A stretch of 64,000 nucleotides of DNA, from the NCBI GenBank assembly GCA_951230915.1, contig OX579635.1, positions 37,262,001-37,326,000 on the forward strand, read 5' to 3'. Within the stretch, counting starts at the first letter, position 1. The number at the start of each line of letters is the position of its first letter. Of this stretch, positions 45,505 through 55,059 are shown piece after piece. The notes beneath the pieces were generated by a model. The model was not told where the DNA came from and searched no databases. It saw only the letters and a list, made by a program, of their open reading frames with translations. This stretch comes from Antitrichia curtipendula. Lineage: Eukaryota > Streptophyta > Bryopsida > Hypnales > Leucodontaceae. The position numbers and the translations under genes are program-made.

Positions 45505-46377
45505 AAGAAGGTTCCTGAGCCGGAGAAGAGGGCCAAGAAGTTAAAGAATTCGAGCGCCGGAAAACGTCGTGACAATCCTCCCTCGGTAAAGAAAACGGGA
45601 AAAGAGAAATCTGCGAAGAAGCCGGATAAATTGATGAAGAAAAGGGGTTCCCCATTAGCGCAAAATCGACCAATGCCAATCCTTCAGGATGAGGAGAGAT
45701 CGGAGACAGCAGTGGATGCTTTAGTCGCGGTAGAGCGGATTCCGGATGCTACGGATGCTGCAGCCATATTAGACTCTCTTGCAGCGGGTATTGGCCCTTC
45801 TCAGGATTCGCAGACACTCGACCAGCCAGGACCCATGCTGGAGAAGGAGGCCAGGCCTGCGGAGGTTTTTGATCGTAATGAATCTCTCTCCCTCAGTTTG
45901 GGGACGGGAGAGCAACATGCGGGTACGAGCGACGCTGCATCAGGATATATCACGATGTCCCATGTTTCTGAACCCAAGCCGGGAGTCGACATGGCTGATG
46001 ACGTTGTGGGCGACACTTTGATTGATCTGAACCAAATGAGTCCGGAAGCAGGCACAACTAAGGTGACTCGTACAGAAGTTGCATTCCACTCTGGAATTCC
46101 GGATGTCGGGAGGGTCAGGATCAGGAATATGTTTAAGGATATAGCTAGTTTTCCAGGTGTGAGTGTCGGAACGAGTAGCACTTTAACTACTAAAATGTCT
46201 AATGAAATTCAGAACGTTTGGCTTGCACACCAGTTTATTTACAAGAGCATTTTTGAAATTGCATTGGACCAGGGTTCGCAGGCAGAAGTGGTCGATGACG
46301 TTGACGACAGGAGGCCCGAAGAGGAAGTTGTCGTTGAAGGGAAGGGGAGCGTGGAGGACGATGCCAAAGGTGCATGA
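45505..46377 (+). CDS. Probable last exon: Lys-rich then acidic C-terminal tail
   Basis: The acceptor gaattgtcgcag ends at 45,504, and the frame continues in phase 0 from a donor near 44,810-44,820, so this is probably the C-terminal exon of the ParB-motif gene. The first 60 residues are basic (KRAKKLKNSS, KKTGKEKSAKKPDKLMKKRG), and the rest is acidic and Ser/Gly-rich. Only one short segment near the end (NEIQNVWLAHQFIYKSIFEI) looks helical and ordered. Both introns flanking this gene part contain element palindromes, and one palindrome (45,938-45,957) lies inside this exon and is translated as SGYITM. I recognise no domain. It could also be a separate gene. Confidence 0.45.
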   Translation, partial: KKVPEPEKRAKKLKNSSAGKRRDNPPSVKKTGKEKSAKKPDKLMKKRGSPLAQNRPMPILQDEERSETAVDALVAVERIPDATDAAAILDSLAAGIGPSQDSQTLDQPGPMLEKEARPAEVFDRNESLSLSLGTGEQHAGTSDAASGYITMSHVSEPKPGVDMADDVVGDTLIDLNQMSPEAGTTKVTRTEVAFHSGIPDVGRVRIRNMFKDIASFPGVSVGTSSTLTTKMSNEIQNVWLAHQFIYKSIFEIALDQGSQAEVVDDVDDRRPEEEVVVEGKGSVEDDAKGA

Positions 46378-46451
46378 GGTGACATCATGCATTACTTGAG
46401 GGATGGGATTCCTGGGCTACCGTATACAGTGAACTTGTGTCTAAGAGGCTG

Positions 46452-47132
46452 ATGATCCCTTGGGCTGCAGATTCTGTCCGAGCTATGGCAACACTACCAG
46501 GTTCATCAGAAGAGGTACCTTGTCGGAAGTATACAGTGGTCCTTGACTTGAATGGACTACTTGTTCACAGGACGTATATACGCACAGAACTTCATGTTCA
46601 GCGTCGTCCAGCTCTTACGGACTTCCTGGATTGGCTACGTGAAAAGGCTGACATTGTATTCTGGAGCAGTGTTACTTCCAGGAACATGAGCAAATTGTTG
46701 GACGTTGTACTTGCTGATGCTTCGTTTGGTCCTAAAGATGTCACTTGCTTAACTCAAGCAGCATGCACGCGGTCGAGGTACAGATTCGCAAATGCGCCGG
46801 AGAAACCGATCTTCCTGAAAGATCTGGGTACACTAGCACGCATGGCTGGTCTTTTGTCTCTACAAGACGTTCTCCTAGTTGATGACAGTCTAGTTAAAAA
46901 CCTTCTCAATGATCCTCACAATGCTGTATTCCCTCAGTCCTGGTGCGGTGACAGGCATGACAACTACTTGGATGGCCACCTCCGTCCTTGGCTTGAAGGT
47001 CTCTTTAAATCTAATGTAGCTGTTCCGGTCTATGTGAAGAATAATCCATTGTATGGCGGTCAGTGCCCGATGGAAGCAATGTCCACTGAGGGCATGAACA
47101 TACTGAGGGGGGCCCTGGACAGCCCGCTCTAA
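46452..47132 (+). CDS. FCP1/NIF-type HAD-family protein (CTD-phosphatase-like)
   Basis: HAD proteins of the FCP1/SCP/NIF group dephosphorylate Ser/Thr on proteins such as the RNA polymerase II tail, using an Asp-x-Asp motif. This intact 226-aa ORF has motif I as VVLDLNGLLV (Asp32 kept, second Asp replaced by Asn34), motif II as VFWSSVTSRN (residues 69-78), a motif III Lys in EKPIFLKDL, and motif IV as VLLVDDSLVKNLLNDPHN (140-157). The NIF-like RPALTDFLDWLREKAD stretch precedes motif II. The Asn variant also occurs in plant members of the family, so activity is uncertain. Start choice: ATG at 46,452; a second Met at 46,485 is possible. It lies 75 bp after the stop of the preceding exon and is followed by a palindrome at 47,141-47,158. 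I am sure of the fold, not of the substrate. Confidence 0.75.
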   Translation: MIPWAADSVRAMATLPGSSEEVPCRKYTVVLDLNGLLVHRTYIRTELHVQRRPALTDFLDWLREKADIVFWSSVTSRNMSKLLDVVLADASFGPKDVTCLTQAACTRSRYRFANAPEKPIFLKDLGTLARMAGLLSLQDVLLVDDSLVKNLLNDPHNAVFPQSWCGDRHDNYLDGHLRPWLEGLFKSNVAVPVYVKNNPLYGGQCPMEAMSTEGMNILRGALDSPL

Positions 47133-47686
47133 AAGGTGCCACCGTGAGATATCACGATACTTGTAAGGGTGTGTCAAAGGTTCAGGGTGTTAGATGTACA
47201 TTATAGCGTACTGTTAACGTAATCTTCAATTTTCTATAAAGTTGATACATTGAAGTTTGAAGTTGATACATTTTGAGTAGGTCAGGCAGTCTTGAATACT
47301 TAGCTCTAGTATTCTCGTACTTGCGGAAAAATTGATTGTAAATTATCATTCGATAGTTATAAATTTGAAGTTCTATGTAAAGTGACACCCATTTTGTATT
47401 TCTTTTTTATGTTCCATCCAGAGATCTCACGGCACTTCATCATGCATGTGAATTACATCTTTTATTCTGTGGATTCACTTACGAAATTAGACATGATGAG
47501 TCAGTCACCTGTTTTGCTGTATGTAGTGTAACGTGATCCATATTCACTGGGAGAACTCTTGATGGTTGGTTCACGCAGAAAACGTTGCTTGTTGTATTGA
47601 GCGTTGAGTCAGTCACCTGTTTTGCTATATGTAGTGTAACGTGATCCATATTCACTGGGAGAACTCTTGATGGTTGGTTCACGCAG
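47133..47686 (+). other. Spacer between the two HAD ORFs
   Basis: It contains one palindrome (47,141-47,158), a partial one near 47,421, AT-rich DNA and the first unit of a 108-bp tandem duplication that runs into the second HAD ORF. Confidence 0.5.
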
Positions 47687-47712
47687 AAGGCGTTGCTTGT
47701 TGTACTGACCGG
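47497..47712 (+). repeat. 108-bp tandem duplication at the start of the second HAD ORF
   Basis: 47,497-47,604 and 47,605-47,712 differ at only a few positions. The unit ends with an acceptor-like ttggttcacgcag and the first codons of the HAD-like ORF (LLVVL), so both the putative splice site and the beginning of the exon are duplicated. Only the second copy stays open. Confidence 0.85.
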
Positions 47713-48175
47713 TGATCTATGCGTCCATGGCAATGTTGTGGATCTCCCTCAGAACATCAACATACCGATTGGCTTTCACGGTCTTTTTCAATCTTTCGTC
47801 GAACATACTCAGTGTGTGTTGTGGTCGTGCATGCATACTTCGACTTTGGCAGAACTTCTTCAACGTCTTCTTCCACCCGGAATTTTGAGTGGGTTCCTTT
47901 ATATTGCCGGTGTTGACAAACCCGACAAGAGCAAGCCCTATCTGAATCGTAGTCAATTTTTGAAGCATCTCTTAAGTTGTCCTAAACAGCATAGTGTTCT
48001 TTGGAATCGAACCCTTGTAGTGCTCGAGTTAGATCCCCTGAAGTGGCCTCGTGCGCGCGTATTACAACCCTCAATATGCGTGAGGGATGATGTAGATTCT
48101 ATTGAATTGCAACGTCCCTACTATGTCCAGAAGGTGTTAAATGTTAGTAAGAAACCTTTCCGGCGAGCGGACTAG
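47687..48175 (+). CDS. Second, degenerate FCP1/NIF-type HAD exon
   Basis: This 162-codon open exon starts after an acceptor-like ttcacgcag. It aligns with the HAD ORF 500 bp upstream: KALLVVLTGDLCVH against KYTVVLDLNGLLVH, then FVEHTQCVLWSCMHTSTL in place of motif II and TLVVLELDPLKW in place of motif IV (VDDS). Key residues are lost: motif I reads LTGD, without the nucleophilic Asp at its usual place, and motif IV has lost the paired Asp. KPYLNRSQFLKHL keeps the family pattern around the motif III Lys. It is therefore probably a catalytically dead paralogue, or one chain of a two-domain protein. No ATG precedes it in frame, so the true 5' exon is unknown. Confidence 0.5.
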   Translation, partial: KALLVVLTGDLCVHGNVVDLPQNINIPIGFHGLFQSFVEHTQCVLWSCMHTSTLAELLQRLLPPGILSGFLYIAGVDKPDKSKPYLNRSQFLKHLLSCPKQHSVLWNRTLVVLELDPLKWPRARVLQPSICVRDDVDSIELQRPYYVQKVLNVSKKPFRRAD

Positions 48176-48699
48176 TTTAAATATCGCAAAGAATGCCTTC
48201 AATTGAATCTGAAGGCTCTTCTTTGTTTGTCTTGTATGAGCATCAATGAAATGTCATGAATCCAAGTTCAATGTTTATTGGAAACTAATTGCATTGTACA
48301 AAATACCTGTATGGTAATTGCTTTTGCCTTGTCATTTTGAATTTGCTGTTCTAATTAACATAGTAGGGATTACAGTCATCAAGAGATCTCCCGATCTCTA
48401 ATTCCGCACAAAAATCCAAACGGGCCAAAAGTTTTGGCTGTATCATCTGAGTTTGCATAAATCCCGTAGTGATTAGTTTCTTGCAAAGCGTAGAATCGTA
48501 ATTTCATGGGTTTCCAATACATCAAGAGATCTCCTGATGATTCATTTCAGTTACTACATCCCAATAAACATAGGAGTGCAATCCTCCAATGACAACGTTA
48601 CTTGGCATGTTCTCATATATGAGCCTGACATGTGCTACTTTGAATGGCATGGAGGGCTCTAAAATGTGAACATCTGAAGATCTCTTGATGAAGTGTACT
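48176..48699. other. Non-coding flank with palindromes
   Basis: Degenerate members of the palindrome family with AAGAGATCTC centres occur at 48,377-48,396, 48,519-48,540 and 48,671-48,690. Nothing coding is seen. Confidence 0.55.
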
Positions 48700-48719
48700 A
48701 GCATGACCTACTTCAAATT

Positions 48720-49650
48720 AGTCCCCTTCAAATTTTTCCCTTCCTACTTTGAACAACGTGGCAAACTCCAAAATGTTAACACCTCAAGAAGGCACATGAA
48801 ACTATACCATAACATACTTAGATCAAATTGGTCCCCCTCAATTGTTTCTCTTCCTACTTTAAATGACTTAGTCGTCTCCAAAATCCTAACACCATAAGAT
48901 CTCCCGATACATTGTATCATGAAATAGTTTCCATTGGTCCCCCTCGAATGTTTCCCTTCCTACTTTGAACAACGAGGCAAACTCCAAAATGTTAACACCT
49001 CAAGAAGGCACATGAAACTATACCATAACATACTTAGATCAAATTGGTCCCCCTCAATTGTTTCTCTTCCTACTTTAAACGACTTAGTCGTCTCCAAAAT
49101 CCTAACACCATAAGATTTCCCAATACATTGTATCATGAAATAGTTCCCATTGGTCCCCCTCGAATGTTTCCCTTCCTACTTTGAACAACGTGGCAAACTC
49201 CAAAATGTTAACACCTCAAGAAGGCACATGAAACTATACCATAACATACTTAGATCAAATTGGTCCCCCTCAATTGTTTCTCTTCCTACTTTAAACGACT
49301 TAGTCGTCTCCAAAATCCTAACACCATAAGATCTCCCGATACATTGTATCATGAAATAGTTTCCATTGGTCCCCCTCGAATGTTTCCCTTCCTACTTTGA
49401 ACAACGAGGCAAACTCCAAAATGTTAACACCTCAAGAAGGCACATGAAGCTATACCATAACATCCTTAGATCAAATTGGTCCTCCTCAATTGTTTCTCTT
49501 CCTACTTTAAACGACTTAGTCGTCTCCAAAATCCTAACACCATAAGATCTCCCGATACATTGTATCATGAAATAATTCCCATTGGTCCCCCTCGAATGTT
49601 TCCCTTCCTACTTTGAACAACGTGGCAAACTCCAAAATGTTAACATCAAA
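48720..49650 (+). repeat. 216-bp tandem repeat built of two ~108-bp halves
   Basis: The block 'ggtccccctcaattgtttctc' type recurs at 48,830, 49,046, 49,262 and 49,478, exactly 216 bp apart. A related half-unit ('ggtccccctcgaatgtttccc' type) recurs at 48,936, 49,152, 49,368 and 49,584. There are about nine monomers in all. One half carries a palindrome relic (cataagatctcccgatac). The array ends about 70 bp before the right terminal inverted repeat. Confidence 0.92.
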
Positions 49651-49698
49651 AGATATACTGATGAACTGCACCTTGAAAAAGTCCAAATTTGACCCTAA

Positions 49699-49723
49699 AG
49701 TCCAAAAGTAGTTAAATATGGCA
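49699..49723 (-). repeat. Right terminal inverted repeat of giant element
   Basis: Reverse complement of 27,031-27,055, 25 of 25 bases. The inner flank has two direct copies of AAAGTCCAAA, as at the right end of the small element at 54,462. Confidence 0.85.
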
Positions 49724-52700
49724 TTCTTGTATTCAAATTTATGTACGGTCAATACACAATCATCATTTTGTTATATTCAAGTCATATTAATTTTTTTTTT
49801 TTTTTGTATCATCAAGACTAATGATAATGAAAACAATATGTATGGTATATTTTGGCTCTTTAATTTGAGTTTTGGCTCATAAACTTGATTTTTCTTAAGT
49901 TTATGTAATACATTTTAATCTAAATTTTCCAAATTAAAGTTTTTGAACTCTAGTTTCCAGTCTTTCTACCTACCTTGAAGAGTTTAACAAGGATTACATA
50001 GTAGTTTGCAATTATGAAAATATGATTATGTTTATAAATAAGTAATAATACAATAATTCAATTCACCCTATAATATTGTATACCACAACGTACATTCATG
50101 GCAAAACTTTGAGATATTAAAAAATCTTGTATTTGGCATGAATTTTCTTACACTTCTGTTTTATAATTCAAGATAATTTCAAATCTTTACAAATAAATAT
50201 CTCAAAACCATATAAGTAACAATAAACACTAAAAAAAATAAAATTCTCATCAATGAGGTGTTGAAGATATGAGGTTTTATCTTTGAAAAAGAATGCTTAA
50301 AAAAATTTCATTAATAGATATTAACAAATGAAACATAATTTATATAAAAGTATTGAGAATTTCAAATATATAGTCAGATACAAGCTTAGTCCTATAGTGT
50401 TAAACTCTAAAGGGCCAAGGCATATTTTGGGCACAAATTGTGAAAAATTACCACTTTTTGAGATAGTGAGAAAAAAATTAGAAAAAAAGTTAAAAAAAGA
50501 GTTCAACTGTACAAATTTGTACTAGACTACTGTAAGAATGTGTGAAAAAAATTCAGAAACTTTGATTGTATAGATACTAGAAGAAAATGAAGGGTTTTGC
50601 AACTATAAAGAAGAACTAGTTTTGAGTTGCATGAGACATTTGTGACTGGTGATAATCTAGAGGACCCCAATGAACAAGTTTTTAGTTGTATTGTAGTTGC
50701 AAGGCGAAATGGTATTGTTTCTCATTTAGTAGCTGATTTAGAACTTCATTGATGTGCTTCATGATGTAGGTGCTTATGTGGTATTTGCAAAATACGACTT
50801 GTCTGTGACTAGTTTGCAACTCATATGTCACTTTATTGCCATTCATCTGTGATTTGTTTTAAACTCATTTGTGATTTATTTGCAACTTATATGTGACTTA
50901 TTTGCAACTTGTAGAATTTGTAGATTTCAATATCTACAAAATGTAGAAATCTACAAAATATAAAAGTCTACAAACTATAGAAATCTTAGAATTATATCAA
51001 CAAAGTTCGTTACAAAAGTATACAACTACTTACAAGTCTTATATGTCCAACCTAATGATATTCTTGACAAGTGATATGGGACAATTGTTATTACACAATC
51101 GGAAAATGATTTGAAAACAACTAGAAAACAACTACTAAACAATTACAAAACAATTAGGAAACGACTTCTGTCATTTTATAGTTGTAATTGTTTCCTAATT
51201 ATTTTCTAGTCATAGACTGCTTGTAGACTAGTTGTTTTCAAGTTGAATCCTAGTTGTTTCCTAATCAAATTCTAGTTGTTTTCTAGTTGTAATTTAGTCT
51301 TTTTCAAGTCAAATTGTAGTCAAATTTAGATAATATGCAACTGGGTAGTTGCAAGAAATACTTTACGATTCTTGGCCAAAAACGCATTTTCGGGGCATAG
51401 GACTAGCAATACTATCAATACTACAAGTACTGCGTCGACGCGCTATAGTGGCAATCTCCACCGTTAGTTTTGAATTTCAGTCGGATTGTAATTTTGACAA
51501 TTGGCGGGTACAACAGTAAGCGCATTAAAGTAGGGTGGCATACAAGAATGAGGTCCCGCTGCGGAGCACTCACAAATACTCAGTAGTATTGTGGACTATT
51601 GCAGGGTACTACGATCTATCAAAGGCACTATTGTCCGAAAGGGCTAGAAAATAGCAGAAAAAAGGGTCTATGTCTTTTCTGTAAAAAATAGAAAAAGAAT
51701 TCAGAAAATTCCCTCCAAAATAGCCATTCTTATTGACAATAAAAGCCTCTCATTGCATCCAAAGTTTCTTTAGGAAATTGTTTTCCCTCTCTAGGACTTC
51801 TGTACAAAGGATGGTCACATTGAGCCCTGGTGAGCAACTCTAGTATTCTTTTTTTTACAAAATCTCCTCGTCAATCCTTGTAAGGACCCTAAACCTCCCT
51901 CATGTCCAATTTGTGTCTTCCAATTCACATTATTGGGTCGAAAATAGGACTAAAAGCCCCCTAAATGCCCAAGGTAGACACTCAATTGGGGGCAACTTAA
52001 AAATAGTAAACTAATTTTTGTTTAATTCAAAAAATTACAAAATATTTGAAATTTTTGTAACTACCTTCACTCTGAATTTCACGCCAACTGGACAAAGTAT
52101 GCAAAAGTTATGAGCCAAAAAGTATCCGTCTAAGGGCAAGGGGACAAAGAATAAGACAAGTGTTTCTTGCAACTACTAGACTGCAGAGTTGTCTACATCA
52201 ACAACTATGATGAATATTGAATGTAAAATACCTCACAATAATTCTAAATGACAACTCTATTACCCTTCTGTAATCCAACACTTCATTCTAGGACTACTTT
52301 GCAACTACAACAATATACACGTCAATGTCGGTGCAAATAGAGAGGAATTATAGTCGCAATGCAATTGTATAGGACACTTAGTCACAAAGTAGTTGTCAAA
52401 TACTAGTTGCGGCAAACATGTTTTTCTTCTAGTGAGATTAAAAGATCATAACATTTGAAGTTAGAAGAAAATGTGTATTTTTTTTTTATCTTGCTTGACA
52501 CAGCATCAAACTTTATCTCCTTTTAAAGTGAGATTTTTGCACTATACATGTTTGTTTTTATTTTACAATTTCATCTTATATCATGTATATTACATACCTA
52601 CCAAATTTCAAAATTATAGGAGGAGTTTTGCACAATTTGCTTGAAGCTGACAAGATTGCCCAAAAAGTTCAGGGCATCATAACTTTTTATCCAGGCACCC

Positions 52701-54222
52701 AATTGGAAAAAAAATTATATTTCCACTAAGGAGGTATGTGTTTACACTAGGTCCTTGTGTCAAAATTTGAAGAACATCATTAAGAAAAAGACTTCAAACG
52801 CACCTAAGGAAATTGCACACATAACCGTTAGTGTACCCATAATCATCACTTCTAAAATCTTGGGAAGTGAATAAATGTGATTACATGCCGATATACTACA
52901 TTTGAGTATCAGACCCTAATGCTGGTATTAGATGCATGTATAGTTGGCTTTTTAAAAATTTCACAACTTATTCTCACATTTTCTAAATAATATATTTGAA
53001 AGTGCACATGAAATGTTTATTCTCTTGCTAATAGGGTCCAACTATTTCTTGAAAAGATGCTAGTGGGGCTTGTTTTTGCAATTTTTTCTTTTCCCCTTTC
53101 GGAAAAATCCAAAGCCAGTAATGTGGTTTATAAAAATTAAGTCACCCTTCTCATGTTGATATAAACTGCACAAAAAAACTAAAACTAAATGAGATGTGAG
53201 TATTAAAGGACTTAGCCAAACAAAAGAAAGAAGGCGGCGGTTCATGTCTGGGTGAATGTGAAACATCGGCGGTAGACTAGCTCATTGTGCAATGATACCT
53301 ATGTGCCTACCTGCAAAATAATTGTATGGAAATTAAAGGAGGCTTCTTTCCCAATCATTTGACTTGTATGATCTTCTCCAAATAAACATTCTTGAATAGT
53401 TTATCTTTTTTTGCATGCAATATTTGAAGTTTTTTGTTTTTGGATGCCATTTTTAATGCAATATGTTGAGTCTTGTGATCTAATGTTTTTTCTTATTGTG
53501 TAGTACAACTAAGCTCTCTATGGAAGGAGATGAAGCAAAATATAGAAAGTGGTCCAAAGATGAAACAGAGCACTTTAAGGATTCTTGTAAGTCTTCTATA
53601 GGAGCCAATTGCCTGCTATTTTGTATTGTGCTTGAAATTCAATCATTTTGGTATTATTTTCAAAGGTAGTCAACTGGCTTAATGCATGTAGAGGAGGATT
53701 CTACAATGCAATATTTGATTAGTCAATTTGCACCATTGCGTGTAGTGTTTGGAAGTGAATTGGAAGATTTAGGATTTGGCAATTTGTATTTTAATTTGCA
53801 AGGGTGGTGATGCTTTGGATTGCAGTAGAATGATTGGGATGCTTGTGAATTTTAAGCAAGAAATTTAGTATTAGAGTGTGTTTGAAATTTTGAATGCTAA
53901 AATTTTATGATAGCTACATAATTATTATTTGGTGATCTTTGTTATTTGTATTGTTAATTAATGCTTTCTAATTCACATGTTTTTATATTTCTAAATGCTT
54001 TTCTCTTCCTTTGAGGATAATTTTAGGAGGCGAAAGGAGACAAAGAAGGAAACAAAGAAGGAAACAAAGAAGGAGATATATATGAGATTGAAGAAAAAGT
54101 TGTTGAACAAATTAGAGGTTAGGATTGAATGTAAAAATCTTACATTCAATAGAAAAATGGGTATTGTACCCCTTTCCTAATCTGTATAAATTTTTTACAA
54201 CCAATGGAAAATTGACACGTGT
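49724..54222. other. AT-rich spacer
   Basis: No firm gene. 50,770-50,930 has degenerate short repeats around 'tttgcaactcatatgtgac'. 51,100-51,330 is an imperfect inverted repeat of 'acaactagaaaacaact' motifs. 51,380-51,620 is a GC-richer patch without coding signal. 51,000-51,070 resembles 63,490-63,560. A 12-bp tandem repeat (about three units of aaagaaggaaac) is at about 54,034-54,072. Confidence 0.5.
53493..53592 (+). other. Possible isolated exon with SANT-like start
   Basis: Between an acceptor-like tgtgtag and a donor-like ttct|tgtaagt, an open stretch starting MEGDEAKYRKWSKDETEHFK resembles the beginning of a Myb/SANT-type DNA-binding domain (Trp followed by an acidic helix). No partner exon is recognisable, so it may be a relic. 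Confidence 0.2.
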
Positions 54223-54462
54223 ATGCCATATTTAACTATTTTTGGACTTTGCAAAGTCCAAAATTGATAAAGGGACATCTAAGACAATTGTAGACTTTGA
54301 CTTCTATAGATTTTATGAATCTAGAAATGATATAGATTTTGGACTAGGTGGCTTGAAAAATGTACAACATGTTTAGATTTTGGATATCTATGACATCGGG
54401 AGATCTCTCGATGGACAAAGTCCAAAATTCCCTTAAAAGTCCAAAAGTAGTTCAATATGGCA
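54223..54462. mobile_element. Small non-autonomous relative of the giant element (240 bp)
   Basis: The left end ATGCCATATTTAACTATTTTT is followed by the GGACTTT...AAAGTCC hairpin, and the right end has two AAAGTCCAAA copies followed by AGTAGTTCAATATGGCA. These match the left and right ends of 27,031-49,723 respectively, subterminal sequence included. It contains one palindrome, CATCGGGAGATCTCTCGATG (54,394-54,413). A GTGT target duplication is possible (54,219-54,222 and 54,463-54,466). Confidence 0.82.
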
Positions 54463-54515
54463 GTGTGTCTTTCTTGTAAATTATGTGTGGTTTTATTGTT
54501 TTTGGCATGGTTTGT

Positions 54516-54548
54516 CACTATGACTATGACTATGACTATGACCATGAC
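54516..54548 (+). repeat. Microsatellite (ATGACT)n
   Basis: About five units of 'actatg' type hexamer in a row. Nothing functional is inferred. Confidence 0.85.
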
Positions 54549-55059
54549 CTCAAAAGAGACAATAACTACCTATATAGTATAATTTGTTGGATATGTATTG
54601 GTAGACATCATGTCCAAATACCTTAAATTAACGGTTATAGGTGTTGCTACCTTACCCGAGATCACCTACATACGTTCAAGAGTCATTTGGTCCTTTAGGG
54701 TTAATCCTTCAAAGATGGACAAAGTGCAGCTAAGGGAAGTGGTTTTGATCATAAGCTTAACAATTCAGTGCAAAATCAGCAACAACTTGATCCTTGAGAA
54801 GAAAACAAACTGCTTCCATATTTGATTGCTGAGCAAACAAAACCGCACACTGACCAAATATTTGTTTACAAAAGAAATATTAAATTTTTTTTGCTAAAGT
54901 ACCAATTATATGAACTAAAGTTTTGAGACTAGAACAATCACAATTAACCCCTAAAGCCCAAGAAACCAGTTTTTGTTCACTTCCCTTTTAGACGGGATGC
55001 AAAAACCAAGAAATATTTGTTTTCAAACTAAAAATAAAATATCCCTTGTGGTTCAACAA
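54549..55059. other. Spacer between the small element and repeat copy B
   Basis: No gene or terminal repeat is recognised. An open stretch of 75 codons on the plus strand (54,598-54,825) has no recognisable domain. Confidence 0.4.

Larger units (their letters stand above)
27031..49723. mobile_element. Putative giant (~22.7 kb) TIR DNA transposon with cargo genes
   Basis: The two ends are a perfect 25-bp inverted repeat starting TGCCATATTTAACTACTTTT. Extending each end by one A/T pair gives a candidate 4-bp target duplication TCTT (27,026-27,029 and 49,725-49,728). Just inside, both ends carry AAAGTCCAAA motifs. Between them are a transposase-like gene on the minus strand, a ParB-motif gene and two HAD ORFs on the plus strand, and a family of palindromes that I find only here and in the small element at 54,223-54,462, which has the same ends. 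33.5-38.4 kb lacks palindromes and looks like nested repeat DNA. Alternatively the two ends could belong to two separate small elements, but I found no opposite-facing partner near either one. Confidence 0.65.
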
